A stretch of DNA of 64,000 nucleotides from the NCBI RefSeq assembly GCF_008831285.2, contig NC_045149.1, positions 12,776,629 to 12,840,628 on the forward strand, read 5' to 3'. Positions within the stretch are counted from its first letter, which is position 1, and every line of letters starts with the position of its first letter. The translations under genes and the position numbers were made by a program. Shown piece after piece: positions 51,053 through 63,645 of this stretch. The notes under the pieces were generated by a model. That model was given only the letters and a program-made list of their open reading frames with translations. It searched no databases and was not told the origin of the DNA. This stretch comes from Nymphaea colorata. Its lineage: Eukaryota > Streptophyta > Magnoliopsida > Nymphaeales > Nymphaeaceae.

Positions 51053-53907
51053 GATGATGTTGCCTAAGCCAAATAAGATTGCTCCAAAAAATGGTGCGTA
51101 AGCTAACAGATCCTGTGCAAGAGAACATTGTTGATGAAAAAACGGCTGCAAGGTGCTAAGCATTTTTTATAACAGTCACAGGGGATGTTCAAGTCTCCGG
51201 TGAAAGCTAGTGTATATTACCACCCTCTTGGTAGGTGAAGCACATGTTGCTGGCAATGTGCTAGCAAATCCTCAACCATCAAAATTACGGGTGGCAAAAA
51301 AGAAGGATTCCTATTGGAGTAGGCCAAGTAGTAGAGATGCTCACTGTCATTAGCAAAAAAAAAAAAAAAAGTATCACATTGCCACCATTGGAGTAGGAGA
51401 AGCAAAGGCCGCTAGTGATAGCAAATACCCAACTGTATTAATTCTAAGGCACAAGAAAGATGGTGTATTAATAGTGGATGAACATCCTAACGGAAATCTC
51501 ATATATGAAGCAGAGGTGCGACCAAGGGAGCAGAAGTGCTCATCATTGTTAACAGGCTGCAAGTTGCCACCTATGGACCATAAGATATTGCCACTTGAGG
51601 CGGATATATCATTGAAGGAGTAGAGCCCTTTCCCACCAATAAAATCCAGCAGGCAGCCAGCAGCTGAGCATGTGATGCATCACAATGATGTTGAGAGGTA
51701 GCTAGAGGAGAAGGTGTCCTCATTATCAGCCCCAGCTAACAAGATGCCATCTGCCAAGCACGAGAGGTAGCAAGATAAGGATAAGAAGTGGTGCCCATCC
51801 TTGGTAGCAGCCAGCAATTAGATGCCGCTATAGAGTTTTTAAAGGAGGATATAATAGACACAACATCAAGATGTAAAGCGTAGACATCATAGAAGAGCAT
51901 TCCACTAACAACAAAAGGAGAGAGTCACTCAGCAAAAGGATTGATGATGCACAAATTTTTTAATCATCTATGGAATGGGCAAAGAGAACTATAGAGCATG
52001 TTTTCATATGCTAATTGAAAGGAGAAAAAGGAAAATGAATGCAGCAATAAAGAGAATAAGAGAATGAAGAAACACATTATACAAGAATTATGTGGAAGAT
52101 GAGGATGTCAAACTTGAGGTTTGAAGAGGCAAAAAGAGGAAGGCATTTATCGGAACTATCAGAGAGGACAACAGCTGGAACAGCTGGTAGTGAGACATGC
52201 AACCAAGAATTCCTACGAGGTATGAAACCATCGACAATCTTTTTGTAGCAGTATGTCTCTAATAATATGTTGTTTGATTTTGTCTTTAGTTGTTGAATTA
52301 TCTATTTTGTGTGAGATGTTGCAGTATTTTTCATGAATGATCTATCATTAGCTAAAGTTGGATGTCACTGTAATTTTTGTCGTTGACAGTAGTGCTTAAT
52401 TGATCTTTTTAGAATGTCACTATTGTTTCTCATTCATACAAATTTATATTAATGTACTTACATATGTTTAAGTTTGCTATTGAAGTTTCTGCTTGTAGAA
52501 ATTCAATAATATTCACTAGCATCAAGTAAATATTCCTTGTATTTTGCCTATGGTGCCACTTGCACATCTTTCTTGTGAGCAAAAGATGGCTTTTCCCTTG
52601 TAAATTCAATTACTGATAGTAGCATTTAGCTGATACTACTAAAATGTTGCTATTATTTCTTACTCCCATTGGTGCGTTCCAAGTGTTACTTTTGCTATTC
52701 AAGTATTGTCTATAAGAGTTTAACAATGTTCTCGTTGATGTGTTTAATGGGCATAGGTACAAAGAATAGACAACATTGTTGCTTTTAGGTTGTCCAATAA
52801 GCTGCTTGTGGCCCAATGGTGGTATTTGGAGCTATTGAACTTTCAAAGGAAACACTTCAAGAACATGCATTTTGATAGGAATCTAGATAAAAACCCAACC
52901 CTATGGGTAACAGCAGGTTGAATTTGTTTTATGAAAAGAAAATGCTTGAAATACATAACGTTTTTTGCACAATTTGAATTGCTTATCTGCATTTTAAAGA
53001 TTTAAATCACATGTTTTCATTGTTTGAGGTGTCAAGGACTTGTATTTCATGTTTAATATCAAACGATGCCTAATCGAAAGAGTTATGGCTATTTTGGTGT
53101 TATGGATTGATACTGCAGGCAAAATTGGATGTAGATTCAATTCATAAAACTCAAACAGGACCTAAGGTAGATCAAAGAATCAAATCCATGCTTGAATTTG
53201 AGATCCAAAGAGGAATTTTTATTAAAGTCTTGCAAAATGGGAAATGTCTTTCCTATTTTACAAAAATTGAAAAGTTCCAGCATTTTTATTGAAAATGTAT
53301 AAAATTTTATTGAATAAATCTTCCAAAATCTCCTCTGAAGGAGGTCATCGAAGGCTGAAAAGGAACTAGTATTCTTCTTTTCATCATCTTCTCTAGCAAT
53401 AGAAACTGTTCTCATTGATGTTGTATTCATCCAACAGTCATAGCAGGGGTTTATATCGGAGGATCTTCAACTTCTTTCTTCTCTTACAGAATGTTTTCCA
53501 TTCTTCTGTGATTTTTCATTTTGATTTGCTGTTCTTGTGGATTTCTAGCAACAAAAATGAATGGCTCCATGGGCAACCAGGGGTTTTTAGTGCTATTCAT
53601 GCAGGATGCAGCAAGGGTTCCTACAACTGAGTGCTCCATCTTTTTCCTCTCCACAATCCTCCTTTCTGAAGCTTGTTGGAATCCCAAGGATATCATCCCT
53701 AGTGTTGAACATGTTAAGATGTCATCTTGAAGTGTGAAGATCAAGGTTTCCACATCATTTCACATATTTGCCGTGATACAAGGTATGTTTCCTTTATCTC
53801 TCTCTCTCATTAGGCTAAAATCTAATCTAATTGGAGGTCCATTATTACTATTTTATTTCTAAGTTTTCTATATTTTTCAGCATGTTTTTCTTGAATTTAT
53901 ATTGTTT
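51053..53907. other. Unannotated region
   Basis: Frames at 53,137-53,753 on both strands overlap and carry no known domain. Repeated cattggagtagg words at 51,310-51,400 hint at a small duplication. Nothing firm. Confidence 0.35.
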
Positions 53908-53991
53908 TTATTATGTCTTAAATGTAGGAATACTTATCTTGAAACCATGTTATTATGTCTTAAATGTAGGGATACTGATCTTGAAACCATG
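53908..53991 (+). repeat. 42-bp tandem duplication
   Basis: The unit ttattatgtcttaaatgtag to cttgaaaccatg occurs twice (53,908-53,949 and 53,950-53,991) with two mismatches. It keeps the local frame open, but no gene is recognised. Confidence 0.95.
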
Positions 53992-54496
53992 CTTCAAAAG
54001 AGGAGTCTATTGATGGCCAATGCCTATCCGATGGCTCTTTCTTCTTCATAAGATACATGCTAGGTTTGAGATGGCAATAGTTTTCTTTTTTTGCAAGTTT
54101 AATTTGACCTTTTTTTTTAATTTTCATAGAATGGGTTCTTGTGTTTTAAGCTTGTATAATTTATTTTATTTTGTAGTTTAGATTGGGATATTATATGTAT
54201 CATTAGGGAGAAGGTTGGCCAGCAATAGCTTCCTTGCTGCCAGACAATTTTCTCCTAGTATTTTCTACTTGGGATGGTCTTTCTCATGCAATAGGTTAGA
54301 AAGTGTTGTGCATGAATGGTTTTGATTTGAATGCATATAGGATAGAGGTCTTACTCTATGTTTGTGATTATAGGCTAGTTGGCATTAGGGGTTTAGCTAC
54401 AGGCTGATTATCTTTGTCTTCTTCATGTTACATACTAGTTAAGCTAGATGTTACTGTTCATATTTTGGTATTCCAGTAGGTTAATTAGGGTGTTAC

Positions 54497-54690
54497 TAGC
54501 AGTACAAAAAAATAGGTCTTTATTGGTATGGCATAAGTAAACATAACCTAGAACTTTTACTAGCATTTATTGCAAAGCATTAGTGTGGACAATGCCACTA
54601 ATACTTTTACTAACGTTTTCCAACACATCAGTAAAAGTAAACATTAGCAATTCAATATATGTGCTTGAAAGTCTACATTTACTAATGCAA
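54497..54690 (+). mobile_element. Possible CACTA terminus
   Basis: The phrase cagtacaaaaaaataggtct followed by repeated tttactaa/cattagt words resembles a CACTA end (CACTACAAAAAA) and its subterminal repeats. No opposite end was found in the window. Confidence 0.3.
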
Positions 54691-55040
54691 AATTAGATTT
54701 ATGATTAAGTTGTTGCTTCTTGTACCTATAGCTTAGATACTCAGAGAAGGGTCACTACTGAAACTAGGTGTAGTTGGCCATTTCATTTTCTCTTTGTTTG
54801 TTCTTTATCAAAGTTTTTGCACCATCACTTGCTATAATTTTTATACATAAGTTTAATTTAGAGCATCCATATGTGTATTCCCTGCATTTTTCACTATAAG
54901 TAATAGTTTCTCTCATTTGCATTTTGTTATGCTAGAGGTGAATGAACACAAAAAGTTAGGAATTCGTGAATTAGGTACTTTCTATTTTTTTATTTGGTTT
55001 CCTTAGTGGTTTGTAATAGCCGCTAAATGTTTTAAAGGCT

Positions 55041-55963
55041 TGTAATACTCCATTTAAAAAGTTTGGTCTCGTATTTAAGATTGTGAAGAATCTTGAGATA
55101 TTTACAAAGGAAGTTGTTAAGTTATTAGTGGTCTTGGTTCCTATAGAAATGGAACCGAGATTGCTGAGGGGTGGGTTGAGATCGATTGGACCAAAGGCTT
55201 GTGCCTAGTGTGAGAGTGGGTTGGCCGTTGTAGTGTTATTAGGGAGGGTTCAACACTTGGACTTAGGGTCCAATACGCGTAGACTCATGTGCCTTAAAGA
55301 GGGTGGATTGTAACCCCCCACTTTGAAATGTTTAATGTCGTATCTAACATTGTGAAGAATCTTGAGAGACCTATAAAAATGTTGTTGAGTGATAAGTTAT
55401 CCTGGTTCCTAGCTTTTTTGAGACAAAAACCAAAACTGCGATGGGGTTGGGATATGTTGGACTAAGGGTCATGACCGACGAGGGAGTAAGTCTGTAACAC
55501 CCAAAAAATTTAGTACCGTATTGAAAATTGTGAGAGATCTTCAAGGGCTTATAAAGGAGATTATTAATCAGGTGATTGTCCTGGTTCCTAGCCTTTTTGA
55601 GTCTAAAGCCGAAACTGCTAGGGGGTGGGTTGGGATCCGTCGAACCAGGGGTCCGAGCCCAAGAGTGGGTCAGGTTGTTACAATGGTATCAAAGCAGTTT
55701 CAATACTCGGACATGGGGTCCCACACACACGGACACGTGTGCCTTAAGGGGGGTGGATTGTAATGTCCCAGAAATTTAGTCCCATATTGAAGATTGTGGG
55801 AGATCTTCAAGGGCTTATAAAGGGGGTTATTCATGATATGATTGTCCTAGTTCGTAGCCTTTTTGAGGTTAGAGCCGAAACTACTAGGGGGCGGGTTGGG
55901 ATCCGTCGAACCAGGGGCCCGAGCTCAGAGTGGGTCGGGTTGTTACAAAGTCGTGTCGTTACA
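55041..55963 (+). mobile_element. TRIM retrotransposon (outer), interrupted by a second TRIM
   Basis: A terminal-repeat retrotransposon in miniature. Its left LTR is 55,041-55,233 (tgtaatactcc to gccgttgta) and its short internal region 55,234-55,308 ends in a polypurine-like aaagagggtgga. Its right LTR is 55,309-55,492 plus 55,953-55,963 (tgtaacccccc to cgttaca), split by the inner TRIM. No coding capacity. Outer target duplication not preserved (aggct left, gttcc right). Confidence 0.82.
55493..55947 (+). mobile_element. TRIM retrotransposon (inner, intact, 455 bp)
   Basis: Left LTR 55,493-55,682 (190 bp, tgtaacacccaa to gttgttaca) and right LTR 55,759-55,947 (189 bp, tgtaatgtccca to gttgttaca). 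The primer-binding site tggtatcaaagc (55,684-55,695) matches tRNA-Met and the polypurine tract is ttaaggggggtgga (55,745-55,758). A perfect 5-bp target duplication aagtc lies at 55,488-55,492 and 55,948-55,952. It sits within the right LTR of the outer TRIM, whose sequence resumes after the second aagtc. All hallmarks of a TRIM, which must be mobilised by other elements' proteins. Confidence 0.95.
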
Positions 55964-58129
55964 GTTCCCATATAGCTAGAAGTATATTCTTGGCAATTTA
56001 GTTAGCTGGTGGAATTGCCATATGGCCAGCCCTTCTAAAAATTATAGTGGGACCAATTTGCACTTGTGTGTCATTAATTTAGGTATGAAAATTAATATGT
56101 TCAATGAACTAGGATTTTAGAAAGCTGATTTGGATGATATTTAGAAAGGTTCACCTAAGCAAGTTTGAGTTTGGCAATTGAATCACTTCTAGAGTCTTGT
56201 CCTAGTGCTGTATTAGGAGTCTCACTGGGTTGAAGATCAAGGGTTTCATTTAGGAAGTGGGATACTCCATTGAACTTTATATAGAAAAGGAAGCCACCCT
56301 TTGACCATTTTGTAGAGATCTATTTCCCTATGCTGACAACTCATGGATTTTCTGTCAAGTGGTCACCAGCTTAGGAAGAGAATTTAGAACGTGGATTTGT
56401 TGAGTTTTAAGGCTTCAAGTTTAAGAAACTGAGCTAATGTAATTGCTACTTTAGTTTTTATGAATTAACTCATATTGACTAGTTTAGAAGGTGCCAACTT
56501 AATTAGCATCAACCTTGGAGATTCTTCGAGGGTGCACCAGCTGGATGGCCCCTTGTGTCTTAATTAGGTAACTCCTAAACAATTAGTAATTAATTAATTA
56601 AATTATGATAGAAATTAAATTAATCAAATTATTTGAATTAAGTTAAAGTAAAGAATAGGTAAGGAAACCATACGCAGGTAGGACATAGGAGATGTGGATC
56701 AATGAGGGATATCCTCTACAAGTTAAACATGAATAGTGGCCCCCATTTACAACATGTGGTCATTTTCCTATCATTTAACTTAGATTAACTTGGAGATAAT
56801 ATAGAATTAATGGAGGTCATTGTTTTCAGCTTAGAATTGTTTTTGGTTTTTGCAGTGCATCAGAAAAAAAAATGTTTTTCTTTTGAGAACAGAGAGAAAT
56901 GAACTTGTTTGTTGGCAAGAAAAGTGGTAATTGCCAACAGCCTTATTAGGGACGACCAAACCACTAATTGGCCTTTTTGTTTTGTGCATTCCAACATTTT
57001 TAATTGTTACCTCGAAGCATATAGGCATGTGCGCTCAAGTTAAAACAAACTTTTCAAAAGATTAAGGAAGATTTTGAAAATATTTAAATATGGTTTGATC
57101 TGAAATATAGTGCCATCGGGGTAAAACTATAGATTTATGAGTATTTTAATGAAGCACCCCGATTGATAGCAGTCATGGAGAGAACGGTTTGAAATGTAGA
57201 AATGTTATATAGTTTGAAAGAGAGATAGTTCAAAATGATTTGACCTTTCCCAATACTGTCATTAGAACTCAAATAGGATTTTATACTTGAAAATAGTTTT
57301 GAAAATCAAAGTTTTCATCTTATTTGAAACAATATGATTGGAGACCATATTTGTAAATTGCTTGTTTTGCGAAGCATACCTTCAATTGTCATGTCTAGAA
57401 AATTAAGATTTTCAAGTGTTGTTTTGAAAAGTAAGATCTTAAATTATAGGGATGATAATTATTAGCTCTTATTCATGATAGGGTTAATGAAACTTTGCAA
57501 TATTACAATTGTTTTGAAAATCAAAGTAGTATATTGGAAAATAGTAAAGATGTGGTATTTGAAAGGAGAAAAATAGCATGATTTGTGAAAATGTTCCCCA
57601 TGAATCTTAAGGAAGTTTCAAGATTTTGCCCTAATTTGATTAATCTCATATTAGGTGTGGACCTTATCTTACTTAAGTTTCATAGAGATGTAGTTGTGAA
57701 CATTCGTGAATCCCTTAACTGAATAGTGTCTTAATGTTAAAATGATTTTTCTATATGTGTAACAAAGAGATAAATCATTTCTATGCTAATTTACATTTAT
57801 GGATAAATAAAAAAAGAAAACTTTTTTGAAAGATTGATGGGGGAATCCTCATCCAGCTAGTTACTCACGGATGTATTGAAAGTTTAGATGGGCCATAAGA
57901 AGGTTAGAAATAAATGAAAGATTGGAAGGGGTGGAGAATGGATTTGCATTCTAAAATTTGAAATGACAGGCTTAATGTAAATTAACATGTACATCAAGCG
58001 TAGTTGGTGTTTTTCTAGGTTGAGTATGCCTCAACTTAAAAGATAACAAAAATAAAAAAGAACATCTCTCCCCCAAGTCCTCACCAATGAATTGCATATC
58101 ATGAAATCATCCATATTCAAGCATCAAGA
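55964..58129. other. Unannotated AT-rich region
   Basis: No frame with a known domain. The minus frame 56,831-57,028 is not recognisable. Composition suggests decayed transposon DNA. Confidence 0.4.
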
Positions 58130-58800
58130 TAATCAAATGATAGAGAGAAAGAGATAAGGAGTGGCCAATGACTCTTGCCGCATGAAAGCAATACTCTTAG
58201 CGCTGCATCAAGTAGGTCGAGTCAGGTAAAAAGAAAATATACCAACGTTGCTATAAAAGAAAGCCAACCAAAGTGCAACCAAGGAAAAGAGAGATAGAGA
58301 TTAAAAGGGACAGAGAGAAAGAGAAACCAAGGAGAGAGAGAGAATTTGAAGAGTGGGAGATTAAAAAAGAGAAAAACAAATAGAGAAAAAGAGAGTGAGA
58401 AAATAGAAAAGAAAGAAAAATAGATACAAAGAGAGAGAGAGAGGGAGAGAGAAATAAAACAGAGAGAAAGAGATAGAAAGGGAGATGCTAAAATAAGAAA
58501 AATAGAAATTAAATGAGAGAAAAATATTGGATATGATAGATTGAAAGTTTGAAAAGAGGGAGATATTAAAGAGAGTTAAAGAGAGAAAGGCATTTAAAAT
58601 AAAGATTTTAAGAGAGATAAAGAGAGAAACTGAAAAAATGAAAATAGATAGAAAAATAAAGAAAGAGAGATGAAAAAGGGGAAAATAGAGAAATAGAAAT
58701 ATAACGAAAGAGAAAAAAAAGATAGATTAAGAAGAGAGAGAACAAGATTAAAAGAGAATTGATAAGGCTATGCTTAAAACATAGAGAAAGAGATATTATA
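58130..58800 (+). repeat. Polypurine (GA-rich) tract of about 650 bp
   Basis: The plus strand is almost all A and G, made of imperfect gagaaagagata and agagagaga words with few pyrimidines. Long mirror-like purine tracts of this kind can form triplex DNA. It lies next to a minus-strand LTR-leader-like segment, where it would be a pyrimidine-rich intron-like stretch. Confidence 0.8.
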
Positions 58801-59392
58801 TAAATATACTTGCCTCAGCCATGCTCTGGAAGCTTTAAAGAATATACTTAACTCGAAGATATCCCTAGACCTTCATTGGCTTGCTGTGGAATGGACAAAG
58901 AAGACAAATCTAAAAAGAAAAAGAGATAACTACATACCTTGAGGAGAAGAGATGGCTCCTTCATTTCCACCAGGCAATAATGCCTCCAAATAAGGACTCT
59001 GACAAGTGGAAGAAAGTCTCCAATGGCCTCCCATGAGCGCCCCTCGCGCTCCTCCATGATAGAAATTGAAGAAGAAGAAGTCCAAGGTTGGGAATGGGTA
59101 AATGATGAAGAGAGAAATAGAAGTTGAAAGATGAGAGGAAGAAGGTCAGAGGATGAGAGAGAGGACTCCAAGGGGCTATTGACAATGTGTTAAAAGGAGG
59201 AAAATTGAGGGTTATCTATAGAGGAATGAGGGCCAAAGGGCATTATAATCTTTGTTATAAGCGTAATTATTAATTTTTTACATTAATACCTTAAAAATAG
59301 CTCAACTACGCTAATAAGGTCAAATTTCTCAACAAATAGAATTGACTAACAGTTTGATCACACCAAGAGGCAGACTACCCTCCTAGGCCCGC
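58801..59392 (-). other. LTR-leader-like sequence on the minus strand
   Basis: The minus strand reads a TATA-like TCTATAGATAACC, a CT-rich leader, an ATG-containing stretch (frame 59,171-58,848 without known domain) and a donor-like CTCAAG|GTATGT at about 58,940. The layout mirrors the plus-strand leader at 63,160-63,405 (also CT-rich and ending ATTCAAG|GTGAGT). It may be another long LTR in opposite orientation. Confidence 0.35.
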
Positions 59393-62300
59393 TGTAATCA
59401 CCCCAAATTTTTCAAAATTCTTGAAGATCCAAATCAGATCCAAAACACAAATTTAGATCCAAATCGAGCATTTCAGACCCAAAATTTATCGAGTTCAAAA
59501 CGACAAAATTTGAGCATTGCGCGTGCACAAACCTTCCCTTCGTTTTAAAAACTCATTTCTCACGCCAAAATGTGTTTTTAAATCCAAGTCGCATGCTCGA
59601 ACGAGTCGACAACCGATTAAACCAAAATCGGATTTGGAGCGAGTTCGGAGTCGCTCAATGTAACGTTCGGCTTTTGATTTGGCAGAACGGGTCAGGTCAG
59701 GGTCCAGACCCGGACCCGAGCCCCACACGCGTGAGGAGCCCGACGCCGCAGCCCGTCTCCCCTTCCTCGTTTCCCCTTTCCTCCGTCGTTTCCCCTCTTC
59801 GCCTGCTACGACCAGTACAGTGAAGATCGAGGACTGTGGGTGGAGCAGCGGCGACGGTGATGACAGCAGCGGCGATGGCGACGGCGGCAGCGTGGTAAGC
59901 TCTCTCTCTCTCGCCCTCTCTGTCTACTTCTTCTCCTCCCTCCCACGCAGCCTCTCCCTCCTTCGACAGCACCCCCCTGTCGCACGTTTTCTTCCTCTCC
60001 CTCTCTGCTAAAGCCCCCTCCTCGTCCCATCCGTCTCCTCTTCACCATCTCTTCCATTGCCCCGCTTGATTTCCCCTTCCATCTGCCGTTTTACCCCTTT
60101 TTTATCCGAACCCTCCCTCTCTTGTTGTATCCCCTCTCTGTCAGCGCCCCTTTATCTCTTTCATTTCAGCTTTTCCCACTACTACCGTGGGTCTCTCCTA
60201 ATGATAGATTCTGTTTTGAACTTCATTTGGACGATTGTTGATTCATTTATGGCTTTTTGGGTCGGATTGCAGTTGGGGACGCTTTTTCCTCTCTTACCAG
60301 TAGGTAGGGCATGTGGTGAGCAGTGGCAACAAGCAATCTTGGGCATTGGCACTTGACCGGACGCATGAAGTGGCTGCTTGAAGGGTTGCAGTAGTTTAGA
60401 CGCTTAGATTGGGGTGAGCAAGGCCTAATTAAGCTCAAATTAATGAATATTACCTATTAGAGCTAGTATAATTATTGTTTGAGCATACTAGGGCTTAGAA
60501 TTGATGTTTTGGGACGCATGTTAACGATTTTGTTTTTGGGGGAAAGTTTAGGATTATGTTGGAAAGCGTTGATTAATGCCTATAATGATCATTTAAGCAT
60601 GATGTTGATTTTCGAGGTAATAGGGAAGCATGGTAGAGATTGTGTGGTTGTGGGGAAGATTTATGACTTTTTTAGTGAGCTTGTAGCACACGTTTTTGTG
60701 AACGGGTGCGTCTTGGAGTTAAGTAAGGAAAGGGTACTTAAGTTGGAGGTGCCATCGGGGTTGACGCCTTGATTAAAGAAAGTTGCGAGAAAGGCATTAG
60801 TGGTGGATGGATTGATGACTTTGGGTATTGATGTTGGTGGCAACGTCGAGACGTAAGGAGGAGGTCTTTTGGAGAGCTTGTTGGTCGACACTACCCGTCG
60901 ACACCCTCTTGAGGCAATGACACGTGCCACAAGGATTTTGTTTTGTATTTGTTTGAATTGGTTAGGTATCTAGTAGAAGCCTTACCTTTTGTTTATGTTT
61001 GCAGGTATACCGGGATCGTCCCATCGACCTTGAGTTCGCAGCTCGAGGAATTTTGAAGAGTTTTGTGAGCGCGCCACAGGTATGGCGACATTCCAGGCAA
61101 ATCCATGCTTAGGCAAATGGGTGATTGTGTGCTCCTAGGATCATGGGATCCTAGGATTGTGAATTGACTTGATTGATTGTCTTGTGAATGAGTATATGTA
61201 TGTTTGTTCATGCGTTGATATACGATATGAATTGTTTTGAAAGGTTATTAGTAGTTGTATTGAAAAGGTTACGCATTTGCATGTGCATGCTAGAATTGAT
61301 ATCTGTTTAGGACAGATGAGGCGGGGTATCGAGTCGAGTGTCTCCTCGACCCCAATTATGCATTAGAAAGCATCATAGAATGATAACTGCATATGACAGC
61401 TACGAGTCAATCGCAGATCGAGACTACTCTCTGTGGTTTGGCTAAGTTTTTCAAAGATATGATTGATGTGATAATTGATACGAATGTTGTGTTTTGTTGC
61501 ATATTCATTGTTGTGGGCAATAATGCAAATGAATGGATTGAAGGGTAATTGTACCCATATTGTATGATGGCTAGCTATGACTGTTAGTGTTATGAGTAGA
61601 CCTCGTGTGGAGGCATTTGGAGGTGTGGGTGCACTCGTGAAGTGTACCAACCTCATGAGCTAGCTAGTCAATCTGTGAATACATTCTTCTAATGATAATA
61701 ATGAATGATTAAGAGATGAGAGGCCAGTGGGATGTGGCTGCGTGTTTGGGAGACGTCCCGTTCTCGCCACTGGTCTCGCCTGTCGGAGCGCAGGCGGTGC
61801 AAGGCCCCAGGGTACTGTTGTGTGTTGTGCCTGGAGCGTTGGGCTCCCGCCTTCCCAACCTGGGTGTCCTAGGGAAGGCTGAGTATCTCTCCTTGGACTT
61901 CACACATCCATGGATGAGTGCTCTACCGCTGCAGTGGATGAACTGGATCCATACTGTTATGGGCCACCACGGGGGTTGTCTCTCGGCTGTAGGCCGCCCA
62001 TGGTGTGCACGTGCCTGTGTTGCACCACAGGAACTATCAATTCACTAAAGTCAATGAAAATGTAATGTATATGATTGTACGTGACTGATGTGCATGTGAT
62101 TGATGTGAAAGCATGTGATTGAAACTGTGTACTGTGGCCATTGAGTGGCTTGTACGTGTCGTGCTCTGACACGACACGATTATGAATGATTTTGATAATT
62201 GTTTTCTGATTTGAGCCCTATCAAAGAGGGTTTGGTATTTTCCTGGCTTGTTGCCATACTGCGAAGGCTAAGCCTTCAGTTGTTTCTTTTTCAGGTTTTG

Positions 62301-62625
62301 GTAGATCCGAGGCAGCAGGTTGAGCAGATGGCTTAACTCACGTCCTACCGGGGAGGTTTTGGGATATGTCTTTTGTAGTGCTGGCGCGTCTTATTTTGGT
62401 TTTATTGATGTCTTATTTTTGTTAGGCATCAATTATATAGTCTGGGGCATTTTTGTTATACATAGATGTGATTTTGTATGAATTGAAATGATTATGTAAA
62501 TGAAAGTTCGCCCCATTGTTTTGAATTGTTTGGCTCATCTCTTTTGAACTGTTGTGTAGTCGCACCTCAATGTTTGATGTTTAGAAAAAAAAAATGTTTG
62601 AGTGTCAAAATGTCAGGGTGTGACA
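59393..62625 (+). repeat. LTR A copy 3, longest (about 3.2 kb), Tekay/del-like
   Basis: Starts tgtaatcaccccaaattttt, a typical start of Tekay-type LTRs, and ends cagggtgtgaca. The last 1.56 kb aligns with copies 1 and 2. The 5' part includes a GC-rich segment with gggtccagacccggacccga (59,699-59,718), a CT-rich leader and tttgcaggtataccgg. The plus frames at 59,572-60,772 are not recognised as proteins. The 5' boundary is inferred from the TG start, and flanking 5-mers do not match. Annotation as an LTR is by structure only, with no gag-pol adjoining. Confidence 0.6.
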
Positions 62626-62754
62626 CTCAAAATGGAGTCGACTGCCCATTTTTAACAAACAACTTTTATTTTACATATTTTAAATAAAAAAAATGAATGT
62701 TTAAACAATATTCTTATTCTATTAGATTTTATTAAATTTTATTAAAAAACCCAA

Positions 62755-62905
62755 GCATCACGCAGTCGCAGTCGCGATCGCTCACGACAGCGCGCGCCTG
62801 CGCGCGTTGCTCCACCGCGCAACCGCGCGTGACAGCACGGTCGGACGGCGTGCCTGTGGTGCCCGACCGTGCGGTCATGCGAGCGACCATTGGCACGTGT
62901 GGCCG
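62755..62905 (+). other. CpG-rich patch with a strong hairpin
   Basis: A GC island in AT-rich DNA with runs of CG dinucleotides. Perfect 10-bp inverted arms gcacggtcgg (62,835-62,844) and ccgaccgtgc (62,863-62,872) flank an 18-base loop. Frames through it in both strands are composition artefacts. Confidence 0.75.
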
Positions 62906-63645
62906 GGGCTTGCTTTCTGTGCACGCCCCAGTTTTCTTCAAAATTTGGTCCGTTAAGGGCATTTTTTACCATTTTAGGTGGGCATTAGCCCTGCCTACAC
63001 CTCAAAAAGTGATTTGCAGGCCTAATGGCCAATCATATTAAGTCAATTCCTATTTCTTTTCTAAAAAAAATCAAAATAATTCAAAATTATGTGAAATTCG
63101 GATGAAAATGTTGTGAAATTCAAAAAAAATCAAATTTTGAGTTTTGGCTCCAAAACTCCCTATCAATACCCCCACAACCCCCCTCTTGGGCATGAGCTAG
63201 TCCTTGGAGAAACCTTAATATATTCTCACTTGTAGACTTAGAGTTTTTCCCTTAGCTCTCTCTCTCTCTCTCTCCCCTTCTCTCTCTTCCTCTTTTCATT
63301 TCTCTCTTCTTCTCCAACTTGGAGCAAGCCACAACTCTTCAAGGGAGCACCAAAGATTTCTTGGAGGCCTCCTCTTCATCATCTTGGAGATTCATTCAAG
63401 GTGAGTCTAAGATCATTTCAAGCATGGTAGTTTATGTTCCCTAAGTCATTTCTCATTATTGGTATGTAATCATCTTCCCTCTCATTTCTCTCATATTTTC
63501 TTTTCTCTCTTCTTCATCTCCCTATGGCCATATGAGATAGCTCCCACTCTCTATTTTAAATTCAAGAGGTTATGCTCGAGTGCACCAGAAGCATGAGAAG
63601 ATGAGATGATATTTTATTTTATGATTAAGTCATGTTCTTTCCTTT

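Noticed and set aside
53107-53753. Several 60-97-codon frames on both strands
   Set aside because: Overlapping, no recognisable family, no splice or promoter context. Likely chance.
55041-55963. Simple four-unit tandem repeat
   Set aside because: The units are TRIM LTRs with primer site, polypurine tract and target duplication, so a nested retroelement explains the structure fully.
61915-61960. tRNA-like gctctaccgctgcag phrase in LTR A
   Set aside because: No B box at the right distance and the sequence is part of a repeated LTR.
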